From: Bordetella petrii
Lineage (GTDB): Bacteria; Pseudomonadota; Gammaproteobacteria; Burkholderiales; Burkholderiaceae_B
Reading direction: 5' to 3'
DNA length: 64,000 bases
NCBI GenBank assembly: GCA_017745595.1
Contig: WMBV01000026.1
Coordinates: forward strand, 28,529 to 92,528
In this document: piece after piece, positions 1 to 7,572 of the stretch
Position numbering within the stretch: position 1 is the first letter of the stretch
Layout: every line of letters begins with the position of its first letter
Program-made: the position numbers and the translations under genes
The notes under the pieces: generated by a model
Databases searched by the model: none
What the model was told of the DNA's origin: nothing
The model's input: only the letters and a program-made list of their open reading frames with translations

Positions 1-2
1 TC

Positions 3-809
3 TTCTCGGGCTTCTACTCGAAAGAACACATCATCGAGGCCGCCGGCGCGGCCAACGTGTGGGGCGCCAGCTTTGCCTACTACGCCACGCTGATCGGCGT
101 GTTCGTCACCTCGCTGTACTCGTTCCGCGTGTACTTCCTGGTGTTCCACGGCAAAGAACGCTTCGACACCAGCGGCCATGGGCACGGCCACGACAGCCAC
201 GGCCACGACGACCACGGCCACCATGGCGGCACGCCGCACGAGTCGCCCTGGGTGGTGACGCTGCCGCTGGTGCTGCTGGCCATCCCGTCGGTGGTCATCG
301 GCGCCCTGGTGGTCGACCCGATGCTGTTCGGCGGCTTCTTCGAAGGCGTGATCAAGGTGCTGCCGCAGCACCCCGCCATGCACGAGCTCTCTGAAGAATG
401 GCATGGCTGGACGGCCTTCGGCCTGCATGCGTTCCAGACGCTGCCGTTCTGGCTGGTGGTGGCGGGCGCCGTCATCTCCTGGTACTGCTACCTGGTCAAT
501 CCCAAGGTGCCGGCCGCGATCAAGTCGGGCCTGTCGGGCGTGTACAAGCTGCTGGACAACAAGTACTACGTCGACTGGATCAATGAACAGATCATCGCGC
601 GCGGCGCGCGCTGCCTGGGCCACGGCCTGTGGCAAAGCGGCGACCGCGGCCTGATCGACGGCGTGCTGGTCAACGGCAGCGCCCGCGTGGTGGGCTGGGT
701 GGCCGCGGTCAGCCGCCACCTGCAGTCCGGCTACATCTATCACTACGCGTTCGCGATGATCATCGGCATCATGGCGCTGATTACTTTCTTTGTGCTGATT
801 CCCCAATGA
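3..809 (+). CDS. nuoL: NADH-quinone oxidoreductase subunit L, C-terminal part
   Basis: This is the 3' part of the large antiporter-like membrane subunit of respiratory complex I, which helps couple quinone reduction to proton pumping. The gene begins upstream of the window; the frame is open from base 3 (FSGFYSKEHII...). Visible are several hydrophobic membrane segments and a C-terminal helical region. Between two membrane segments, bases 171-245 encode a loop very rich in His, Asp and Gly. The TGA stop overlaps the nuoM start (ATGA), so the genes are translationally coupled. Identity is clear from the sequence and from nuoM and nuoN downstream. Confidence 0.95.
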   Translation, partial: FSGFYSKEHIIEAAGAANVWGASFAYYATLIGVFVTSLYSFRVYFLVFHGKERFDTSGHGHGHDSHGHDDHGHHGGTPHESPWVVTLPLVLLAIPSVVIGALVVDPMLFGGFFEGVIKVLPQHPAMHELSEEWHGWTAFGLHAFQTLPFWLVVAGAVISWYCYLVNPKVPAAIKSGLSGVYKLLDNKYYVDWINEQIIARGARCLGHGLWQSGDRGLIDGVLVNGSARVVGWVAAVSRHLQSGYIYHYAFAMIIGIMALITFFVLIPQ

Positions 810-2308
810 CGGCAAGCGACATGGCATCCAACACTTTCCCCTGGCTTACGCTTGCGATCTTCGTACCGATCGTATTCGGCCTGCTGGTGCTGGCTCTGGG
901 CCGCGACGACCGTCCCGGGCTGACGCGTGGCCTGTCGCTGGTGGGCGCGCTGGCCGGTTTCCTGGTCACCATTCCGCTGTACACGGGGTTCGACGCATCG
1001 ACGGCCGCCATGCAGTTCGTCGAGCAGGCGCCCTGGATCGAGGCTTTCAACGTCAACTACCACCTGGGCATCGACGGCATCTCGCTGTGGTTCGTGCTGC
1101 TTACCGCCTTCATCACCGTCATCGTGGTGCTGGCCGGCTGGGAAGTCATCACCAGCCGCGTGTCGCAATACATGGCCGCGTTCCTGATCCTGTCGGGCCT
1201 GATGGTGGGCGTGTTCGCGGCGCTCGACGGCATGCTGTTCTACGTGTTCTTCGAGGCCACGCTGATCCCGATGTACATCATCATCGGCGTGTGGGGCGGC
1301 CCCAACCGGGTCTACGCGGCGTTCAAGTTCTTCCTGTACACGCTGCTGGGCTCGCTGCTGACCCTGGTGGCGTTCATCTATCTGTGGAACGCCTCGGGCG
1401 GTTCGTTCGACATCCAGACCTGGCACCAGGTCAAGCTGGGCTACACGCCGCAGGTCCTGATTTTCGTGGCGCTGCTGGCCGCTTTCGCGGTAAAGGTGCC
1501 GATGTGGCCGGTACACACCTGGCTGCCCGACGCCCACGTCGAGGCGCCCACCGGCGGTTCGGTGGTGCTGGCGGCCATCATGCTGAAGCTGGGCGCCTAC
1601 GGCTTCCTGCGCTTCTCGCTGCCCATCGCGCCCGACGCCTCGCACAGCCTGGCCGGCCTGATGATCGCGCTGTCGCTGATCGCCGTCATCTACATCGGCC
1701 TGGTCGCCATCGTCCAGGACGACATGAAGAAGCTGGTGGCGTATTCGTCGGTGGCGCACATGGGCTACGTGACCCTGGGCTTCTTCATCTTCAATACGGC
1801 CGGCATCGAGGGCGCCATCGTCCAGATGATTTCGCACGGTTTCGTGTCGGGCGCCATGTTCTTCTGCATCGGCGTGCTGTACGACCGCATGCACTCGCGG
1901 CGCATCGCCGACTACGGCGGCGTCATCAACGTGATGCCGCGCTTCGTCACCTTCTTCGTGCTGTTCTCCATGGCCAACAGCGGGCTGCCCGCCACCAGCG
2001 GGTTCGTGGGCGAATTCATGGTCATCATGGGCGCCGTCGAACACAACTTCTGGATCGGCCTGCTGGCCGCGACGGCGCTGATCCTGGGGGCCTCGTATTC
2101 GCTGTGGATGCTGAAGCGGGTGGCGTTCGGCGAGATCTCCAACGACCGGGTGCGCGAAATGACCGACGTCAATCGCCGCGAATTCCTGATCCTGGGCGTG
2201 ATGGCCATTGCCGTGTTGTACATGGGTATCTATCCCAAGCCCTTTACCGACGTCATGCATGCCTCGGTTCAGGCCCTGCTGCAACACGTTGCCGTCTCGA
2301 AACTGTAA
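806..2308 (+). CDS. nuoM: NADH-quinone oxidoreductase subunit M
   Basis: Antiporter-like proton-pumping membrane subunit of complex I, about 500 residues with some 14 membrane segments. Diagnostic stretches are the charged membrane motif around FFEATLIPMYIIIG (essential Glu), KVPMWPVHTWLPDAHVEAP and KKLVAYSSVAHMG (conserved Lys residues). The chosen ATG at 806 overlaps the nuoL stop by 4 bp. A second in-frame ATG at 821 (MASNTFPW...) is an equally credible start and neither has a strong ribosome binding site. The open frame runs upstream to 629 inside nuoL, but that extension is not membrane-like and is rejected. nuoN follows 9 bp after the stop. Confidence 0.96.
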   Translation: MTASDMASNTFPWLTLAIFVPIVFGLLVLALGRDDRPGLTRGLSLVGALAGFLVTIPLYTGFDASTAAMQFVEQAPWIEAFNVNYHLGIDGISLWFVLLTAFITVIVVLAGWEVITSRVSQYMAAFLILSGLMVGVFAALDGMLFYVFFEATLIPMYIIIGVWGGPNRVYAAFKFFLYTLLGSLLTLVAFIYLWNASGGSFDIQTWHQVKLGYTPQVLIFVALLAAFAVKVPMWPVHTWLPDAHVEAPTGGSVVLAAIMLKLGAYGFLRFSLPIAPDASHSLAGLMIALSLIAVIYIGLVAIVQDDMKKLVAYSSVAHMGYVTLGFFIFNTAGIEGAIVQMISHGFVSGAMFFCIGVLYDRMHSRRIADYGGVINVMPRFVTFFVLFSMANSGLPATSGFVGEFMVIMGAVEHNFWIGLLAATALILGASYSLWMLKRVAFGEISNDRVREMTDVNRREFLILGVMAIAVLYMGIYPKPFTDVMHASVQALLQHVAVSKL

Positions 2309-2317
2309 GACTGAACC

Positions 2318-3802
2318 ATGATGCAATCTCACATCGATTTCGCCCTGGCCACACCCGAGATCCTGTTGCTGGTTTTCGGTCTGGCGATCCTGCTCATCGA
2401 CGCGGTCAGCACGCACCCCGAGCGCAAGCCGACGTTCATCCTGACGCTGCTGGCGCTGGGCGTACTGACGGTCGTGTCGCTGGTGCAATGGAACGACGGC
2501 GCCACGGGCCGCACCTTCAACGGCCTGTACGTGGCCGACAACCTGGCCCACTTGCTGAAGGTGGCGTCGTACATCGCCGTGGCGGTCACGCTGATCTACG
2601 GCCGGGTGTATTCCCAGGTGCGCGACATGCTGCGCGGCGGCGAACTGTACGTTCTGACCCTCATGGCCCTGCTGGGCCAGATGGTCATGATCTCGGCCGG
2701 CAACCTCATTACCGTGTACCTGGGGCTCGAGCTGATGTCGCTGGCCCTGTATGCCCTGATCGCCCTGCGCCGCGACAACGCGATCGCCACCGAGGCGGCC
2801 ATGAAGTATTTCGTGCTGGGCTCGCTTGCCTCGGGCTTCCTGCTGTATGGCATGTCGATGGTGTACGGCGCCACCGGCCACCTGGACATCGCCGAGATCG
2901 CCAAGGTGATCGCGGCCGGCCAGCAGCAAGACATGGCGCTGGTGTTCGGCGTGGTGTTCCTGGTGGCGGGGCTGGCGTTCAAGCTGGGCGCGGTGCCGTT
3001 CCACATGTGGGTGCCCGACGTCTACCAGGGCTCGCCCACCGCGGTCACCCTGATCCTGAGCACCGCCCCCAAGCTGGCCGCGTTCGCCATCGTGCTGCGC
3101 TTGCTGGTGGAAGGCCTGCACGGCCTGGCCACCGACTGGCAGCCCATGCTGATGATCCTGGCGGTGCTGTCGCTGGCCATCGGCAACCTGACCGCCATCG
3201 TCCAGACCAACTTCAAGCGCATGCTGGCGTATTCCACGATTTCGCACGTCGGGTTCGTGCTGCTGGGCCTGATGTCCGGGGTCGTGGCGGGCAAGCCCGA
3301 TGCCTCGGCGCAGGCCTACGGGGCGGCCCTGTTCTACATGCTGATCTACGTGCTGACCACCCTGGGCACCTTCGGCATCATCCTGGTGCTGTCGCGCCAG
3401 GGCTTCGAGTGCGAAGAGATCGACGACCTGAAGGGGCTGAACCGCCGCAGCCCGTGGCATGCCGCCATCCTGCTGCTGCTGATGTTCTCGCTGACCGGCA
3501 TCCCGCCCATGGTGGGCTTCTATGCCAAGCTGGCGGTGCTGCAGGTGCTGATCGACGCCGGCCATGTGGCGTTGGCGGTGGTGGCCGTGATGTTCTCGCT
3601 GATCGGGGCGTTTTACTACCTGCGCGTCGTCAAGGTGGTGTACTTCGACGAACCGGCCGGCGAAACCGGCCCTGTGCTGGCCCCGTGCGCTCCGCGCGGC
3701 GTGCTGTCGCTCAACGGCGCGCTGATCCTGGTGCTGGGCATCTTGCCGGGCGGCCTGATGGCGTTGTGCGTGCGCGCCATCCAGACCTCGCTGGGGCTCT
3801 GA
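2318..3802 (+). CDS. nuoN: NADH-quinone oxidoreductase subunit N
   Basis: Third antiporter-like subunit of complex I, 494 residues and almost entirely hydrophobic. Typical motifs are the membrane Glu in [16 protein letters not shown], the Lys-bearing [18 protein letters not shown] segment, and [15 protein letters not shown]. It starts at an ATG-ATG pair; the second ATG (2321) is also possible. It is the last nuo gene in the usual A-to-N order, and a DUF2818 gene follows 19 bp later in the same transcription unit. Confidence 0.96.
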   Translation: MMQSHIDFALATPEILLLVFGLAILLIDAVSTHPERKPTFILTLLALGVLTVVSLVQWNDGATGRTFNGLYVADNLAHLLKVASYIAVAVTLIYGRVYSQVRDMLRGGELYVLTLMALLGQMVMISAGNLITVYLGLELMSLALYALIALRRDNAIATEAAMKYFVLGSLASGFLLYGMSMVYGATGHLDIAEIAKVIAAGQQQDMALVFGVVFLVAGLAFKLGAVPFHMWVPDVYQGSPTAVTLILSTAPKLAAFAIVLRLLVEGLHGLATDWQPMLMILAVLSLAIGNLTAIVQTNFKRMLAYSTISHVGFVLLGLMSGVVAGKPDASAQAYGAALFYMLIYVLTTLGTFGIILVLSRQGFECEEIDDLKGLNRRSPWHAAILLLLMFSLTGIPPMVGFYAKLAVLQVLIDAGHVALAVVAVMFSLIGAFYYLRVVKVVYFDEPAGETGPVLAPCAPRGVLSLNGALILVLGILPGGLMALCVRAIQTSLGL

Positions 3803-3821
3803 CGGGCCAGGAGAGCAAAGC

Positions 3822-4145
3822 ATGAACCAGACCCTTGCCGTCTGGCTGCTGATCGCCCTGGCGCTGGTCAGCGCCAACCTGCCGTTCCTGACCGAACGCG
3901 TGCTGGCCGTGCTGCCCTGGAAACGCGACGGCGCGGTCAAGCCGTTCTGGCTGCGCCTGCTGGAGCTGCTGGTGTACTACGCGCTGGTCATCGGCCTGGG
4001 ATTCGCCTTCGAGGCGGCACTGGGCAACCCCTTCAGGCAGGCCTGGGAGTTCTACGCCATTACCCTCAGCCTGTATCTGGTGCTGGGGTACCCGGGTTTC
4101 GTTTATCGGTATTTGTTCAAACGCCACCCGTCTTTGCGATCCTGA
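3822..4145 (+). CDS. DUF2818 family membrane protein
   Basis: Small membrane protein of 107 residues with three or four predicted hydrophobic helices and a basic C-terminus (FKRHPSLRS). It matches what I know of the DUF2818 family, which in betaproteobacteria is found directly after nuoN. A purine-rich GGAGAG ribosome binding site precedes the ATG. Its position between nuoN and the terminator at 4158 places it in the nuo operon, suggesting an accessory or assembly role in complex I. That role is inference only; no catalytic motif is visible. Confidence 0.85.
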   Translation: MNQTLAVWLLIALALVSANLPFLTERVLAVLPWKRDGAVKPFWLRLLELLVYYALVIGLGFAFEAALGNPFRQAWEFYAITLSLYLVLGYPGFVYRYLFKRHPSLRS

Positions 4146-4157
4146 AGCTCATTCCGC

Positions 4158-4188
4158 AAAAAGCGCCTGCTTGCAGGCGCTTTTTTTT
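4158..4188 (+). terminator. Rho-independent terminator of the nuo operon
   Basis: A GC-rich hairpin with arms GCGCCTG and CAGGCGC around a CTTG loop is flanked by an A-run upstream and eight T residues downstream. It begins 13 bp after the DUF2818 stop codon. The flanking A and T runs could let it work in both directions, although no gene converges on it here. Confidence 0.9.
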
Positions 4189-4224
4189 GGGAACCGCGGC
4201 CCTGTAAAGCGTTGTAAATCCGAG

Positions 4225-4255
4225 ATTCAGGACATTTATTCAGGTAACTGTCAGG
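4225..4255 (+). promoter_or_regulatory. Direct repeats upstream of the siderophore receptor gene
   Basis: Three similar heptamers occur on one strand: ATTCAGG at 4225, ATTCAGG at 4238 and TGTCAGG at 4249, spaced 13 and 11 bp. They lie 25-55 bp upstream of the putative -35 box of the receptor gene. Direct repeats in this position are typical of activator sites, for example those of AraC-type regulators of siderophore genes. No regulator gene is adjacent, so the binder is unknown. Confidence 0.35.
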
Positions 4256-4279
4256 ATATCGGTCCAGAATCTACCCCCA

Positions 4280-4309
4280 TTGAAAAATAAGAATCGTTGC
4301 TATTTTTAT
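4280..4309 (+). promoter_or_regulatory. Putative promoter with a weak Fur-box-like dyad
   Basis: TTGAAA at 4280-4285 could be a -35 box. The AT-rich -10 candidates are TATTTT at 4301 (15-bp spacing) and TTTTAT at 4304 (18-bp spacing). The spacer is a 19-bp imperfect dyad at 4286-4304 with outer arms AATA/TATT. By hand it matches the E. coli Fur consensus at only about 10 of 19 positions. Iron repression would suit a siderophore receptor, but the match is weak. Confidence 0.35.
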
Positions 4310-4325
4310 TAATGGAGAGGTGGTC

Positions 4326-6569
4326 TTGAAAGCCCTGGAGTCGTATTCAATGAATTCCCTGGCCTCGTCGCTGGCGGCGGCGATGGTCGTTCCCGCGTTC
4401 TGCCTGGCATCGCCAGCCAGCGCGCAATCGGCGGTGCCGCAGTTGTCGCCCGTGCAGGTCGAGGGAGAAAACTCTCCCTACGACGTGCCCGTGTCGCGGT
4501 CGCCCCAGATGACGGCTCCTTTGGTGAATACCCCGCGCACCGTGCAGGTGGTGCCCCAGCAGGTCATCCAGGACCAGGCGGCCACTTCATTGCAGGACGT
4601 GCTGCGCAATTCGCCGGGCATCACCTTCGGCGCCGGCGAAGGCGGGCGCGCGGGCGGCGACCTGCCCATTATTCGCGGCCAGAACTCCGCCGGCAGCATT
4701 TTTGTGGATGGCGTGCGCGACACCAGCACCCAGACCCGCGACACGTTCAACGTAGAACAGGTGGAAATCATCAAAGGCCCGGACTCGGTGTATTCCGGGC
4801 GCGGCGGCGCCGGCGGCAGCATCAACCTGGTGACCAAGCGGCCCAAGGGATACGATTTTGCCGAAGGCACCGTGCAAGTCGGCACCGACAATAACTACCG
4901 CGCCACCGCCGACGGCAACTGGGTGGTGGGCGACCAGGCGGCGTTCCGCCTGAACCTGATGGGCAACAAGGGCGACGTGCCGGGCCGCGACAACGCCGTG
5001 GATTTCGAGCGCTGGGGCGTGGCGCCTTCGCTGCTGCTGGGCCTGGGCACGCCCACCCGCATCACGCTGAGCTTCCAGCACTACCAGGATGACAGCATGC
5101 CCGATTACTCGATTCCGTACGATCCGAAGTCCGGGCAGCCAGTGACAGAAACGATGGGCGTCAGCCGCAAGACGTTCTACGGCCTGACCGGACGCGACTT
5201 CATGAAGCAGCGCGACGATACGGGCACCATCGATATCCAGCACGATTTTTCCGACCGGCTGCAGCTGCGCAACGTGACCCGCTATACGCGCGCGACCATG
5301 GACTATGCCGCCACCAATCCCGACGACAGCAAGGGCAACGTGGTGAACGGGCTGGTGTATCGCGCCTTGAAGTCGGGCTATTTCGCGACCGAGACGTTCA
5401 CCAACCAGACCGACCTGACGGGCGACTTCGAGACCGGCAGCCTGAAGCATTCGTTCAACGTGGGCCTGGAATATTCCAACGTGGTGCAGGACAAGGACGG
5501 CTATAACGAGCTGGGTGCCCCGGGCGGCACCAATTGCTCGAGCGGGCCGGCGGCCGGCTCGGCATGGTGCACCTCGCTGTGGAGCGCCAATCCGCATACC
5601 TATTACCCCGGCCGGCTGGAGCGCAAGGAAGACCCGGCCACGTACACCACCGATACGTTGGCGGTATACGGCTTCGATACCATCAAGTTCAACGAGCAGT
5701 GGCAGGCCAGCGTGGGCCTGCGCTGGGACAACTACAAGATCAGCGGCAAGAATATCGCCCCGGGCCGTGGCGCGCCCGCCGGCACGCCGAACTACGACGC
5801 CAACCGCGAAGACAACCTGTTCAATTACCAGCTGGGCCTGGCCTACAAGCCGCTGCCCAACGGAACCATCTACGCGACCTACGGCACGTCGTCCACGCCG
5901 TCGGCGGTGGCGGGCAGCAACGTGAACGACGTGGTGACTTCGGACAGCGCCGCCCTCGAACCGGAAAAAAGCCGCACCGTCGAGGTGGGCACGAAATGGC
6001 AGCTGTTCGACGACCGCCTGATGCTGTCGGCCGCGCTGTTCCAGGACGTGCGCAAGAACACCAGCGTGGCGGTGTCGGCCACCGAGACCGAGCAGGTGGG
6101 CGAGGCCAAGGTGCGCGGCCTGGAACTGGGTTTTTCCGGCAGCATCACGCCCAAGTGGAATGTGTTCGGCGGCTATACCTTCATGGATAGCGAGCTGGTG
6201 GAAGGCGCCTACAACAGCGGCGCGGTGGGCCAGGACCTGCCCAATACGCCGCGCAATGCTTTCAGCCTGTGGACCACCTACCGGGTGCTGCCGCAGCTGA
6301 CGGTGGGCGGCGGGGCGTACTACGTGGACAAGGTGTACGGGAATTCCGACTCGGGCCGCAATGCCGACGGTACGCCCAAGGCGCGCTGGGTGCCGTCGTA
6401 CTGGCGCTTCGATGCGATGGCCTCGTATGAGTTCAACGACCACCTGACCGCGCAGCTGAACATTTTCAACCTGTTCGACGAGACGTACTACACCAAGGCC
6501 TACGGCGCGCACTATGCGGCGCTGGGCACGGGCCGCGCGGCGCTGCTGTCGCTGAACGTGAAGTACTAG
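4326..6569 (+). CDS. TonB-dependent siderophore receptor (catecholate type, BfrD/BfrE-like position)
   Basis: Outer-membrane receptor that imports ferric siderophores using TonB energy. I chose the TTG at 4326 because GGAGAGG at 4314-4320 lies 5 bp upstream; a GTG at 4320 overlaps that site. The 747-residue product starts with a signal peptide ending near ASPASAQS. A plug domain follows (NTPRTVQVVPQQ, LQDVLRNSPGI, VEQVEIIKGPDSVYSGRG, GGSINLVTKRP), then a 22-strand barrel ending in the typical aromatic terminus (LSLNVKY). The family resembles Fiu-type catecholate receptors. From memory, Bordetella pertussis carries the catecholamine-iron receptor genes bfrD and bfrE just after nuo, so this may be their relative. 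The ligand cannot be told from sequence. Confidence 0.9.
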   Translation: MKALESYSMNSLASSLAAAMVVPAFCLASPASAQSAVPQLSPVQVEGENSPYDVPVSRSPQMTAPLVNTPRTVQVVPQQVIQDQAATSLQDVLRNSPGITFGAGEGGRAGGDLPIIRGQNSAGSIFVDGVRDTSTQTRDTFNVEQVEIIKGPDSVYSGRGGAGGSINLVTKRPKGYDFAEGTVQVGTDNNYRATADGNWVVGDQAAFRLNLMGNKGDVPGRDNAVDFERWGVAPSLLLGLGTPTRITLSFQHYQDDSMPDYSIPYDPKSGQPVTETMGVSRKTFYGLTGRDFMKQRDDTGTIDIQHDFSDRLQLRNVTRYTRATMDYAATNPDDSKGNVVNGLVYRALKSGYFATETFTNQTDLTGDFETGSLKHSFNVGLEYSNVVQDKDGYNELGAPGGTNCSSGPAAGSAWCTSLWSANPHTYYPGRLERKEDPATYTTDTLAVYGFDTIKFNEQWQASVGLRWDNYKISGKNIAPGRGAPAGTPNYDANREDNLFNYQLGLAYKPLPNGTIYATYGTSSTPSAVAGSNVNDVVTSDSAALEPEKSRTVEVGTKWQLFDDRLMLSAALFQDVRKNTSVAVSATETEQVGEAKVRGLELGFSGSITPKWNVFGGYTFMDSELVEGAYNSGAVGQDLPNTPRNAFSLWTTYRVLPQLTVGGGAYYVDKVYGNSDSGRNADGTPKARWVPSYWRFDAMASYEFNDHLTAQLNIFNLFDETYYTKAYGAHYAALGTGRAALLSLNVKY

Positions 6570-6584
6570 GCGGCCGGGGCCGGC

Positions 6585-6671
6585 CAGGTGTCTGATTGCC
6601 GCGGGGTGTCAGACACCGAGGAATCCGCGGCATACATCGGTGTCAGGCACCCTGCGGGAGCCTGACACCTG
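6585..6671. repeat. GTGTCTGAC-type inverted-repeat element, copy 1
   Basis: Two hairpin units lie in the gap between the receptor gene and the convergent serB gene. The first has arms GGTGTCTGA and TGTCAGACACC; the second has GGTGTCAGGC and GCCTGACACC around CACCCTGCGGGA. No T-run follows either unit. Similar elements recur at five other loci in this window. Confidence 0.85.
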
Positions 6672-6680
6672 CAGGCGCCA

Positions 6681-7538
6681 CTAGCCTTCGAACCAGTTCA
6701 GTACGCCGTCGAGTCCGGCCACGTTCAGTGCGTATGGCGTTTGCTGGCGCACGATGGGCTTGGCGCGGTAGGCCACGGCATAGCGGGCGGCGCCCAGCAT
6801 TTTCAGGTCGTTGGCGCCGTCGCCCAGGGCGATGATCTGCTCGGGCGTGGCCCCGTGCGCCTGGGCGAAGGCGCGCAGGTGGGCCAGCTTGGCATCGGCG
6901 TCGAGGATGTCGCCCAAGACCTTGCCGGTGAGCCGTCCGTCGCGGATTTCCAGGGTGTTGGCATGCGCGCTGTCGAGGTTCAGGCGCGTGCGCAGGCGTT
7001 CGGTGAAGAACGTGAAGCCGCCCGAGACCAGCAAGACCTTCAGCCCGGCCGCCTGCGCCGTGGACACCAGTTGCTCGGCGCCGGGATTCAGGCGCAGCTT
7101 GTCGGCGTAGACCTGTTCCAGCGCGCTGGCCGGCGCGCCGGCCAACAGCGCCACGCGGCGGCGCAGGCTTTCGGCGAAGTCCTTGATTTCGCCGCGCATG
7201 GCCGCCTCGGTGATTTCGGCCACCTTGGGCTTGACGCCCACTACCCCCGCGATCTCGTCGATGCACTCGATGTTGATCAGCGTCGAATCCATGTCCATCG
7301 CCAGCACTTTGCATTGCGACAGGCGCACGCCGGCGGGCACGAACGCGGTGTCGACACCGTGCTGTTCGCCCCAGGCGGTGACTTGCCGGCGCAGTTCGGC
7401 GTCTTGCGCGACGTCGAGCAGCCGCGCCGCGGTGTTGCCCAGCTGTACCACGCCCTGGGCCTGCGCCAGCGCGGCCAGCTGTTCGGTCTGGGCAGTGTTC
7501 AGGGCGGGAGACTGGATGACGAGATGGTGCGTGGACAT
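6681..7538 (-). CDS. serB: Phosphoserine phosphatase
   Basis: HAD-superfamily enzyme that removes phosphate from O-phosphoserine in the last step of serine synthesis. The 285-residue protein has an ACT-like N-terminal region. The catalytic HAD motif I is DMDSTLINIE (nucleophile and acid Asp residues), followed by a cap domain, motif II in LLVSGGFTFF, and motif III/IV in LGDGANDLKML. The length is normal for proteobacterial SerB. It lies 34 bp downstream of mfd on the same strand and converges on the receptor gene across a repeat element. Confidence 0.95.
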   Translation of the reverse strand: MSTHHLVIQSPALNTAQTEQLAALAQAQGVVQLGNTAARLLDVAQDAELRRQVTAWGEQHGVDTAFVPAGVRLSQCKVLAMDMDSTLINIECIDEIAGVVGVKPKVAEITEAAMRGEIKDFAESLRRRVALLAGAPASALEQVYADKLRLNPGAEQLVSTAQAAGLKVLLVSGGFTFFTERLRTRLNLDSAHANTLEIRDGRLTGKVLGDILDADAKLAHLRAFAQAHGATPEQIIALGDGANDLKMLGAARYAVAYRAKPIVRQQTPYALNVAGLDGVLNWFEG

Positions 7539-7572
7539 GTCGGCGAAGATAAGAACGGGGTCGGGTGGGATG

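Noticed and set aside
629..805. Upstream extension of nuoM
   Set aside because: The added residues are Arg/Pro-rich antisense-like sequence inside nuoL and do not match the hydrophobic NuoM N-terminus.
743..3940. Very long minus-strand open frame (about 1065 codons) opposite nuoM and nuoN
   Set aside because: It is the antisense shadow of real nuo genes in GC-rich DNA, low-complexity (Gln/His/Arg-rich) with no domain; the plus-strand products are unmistakable.
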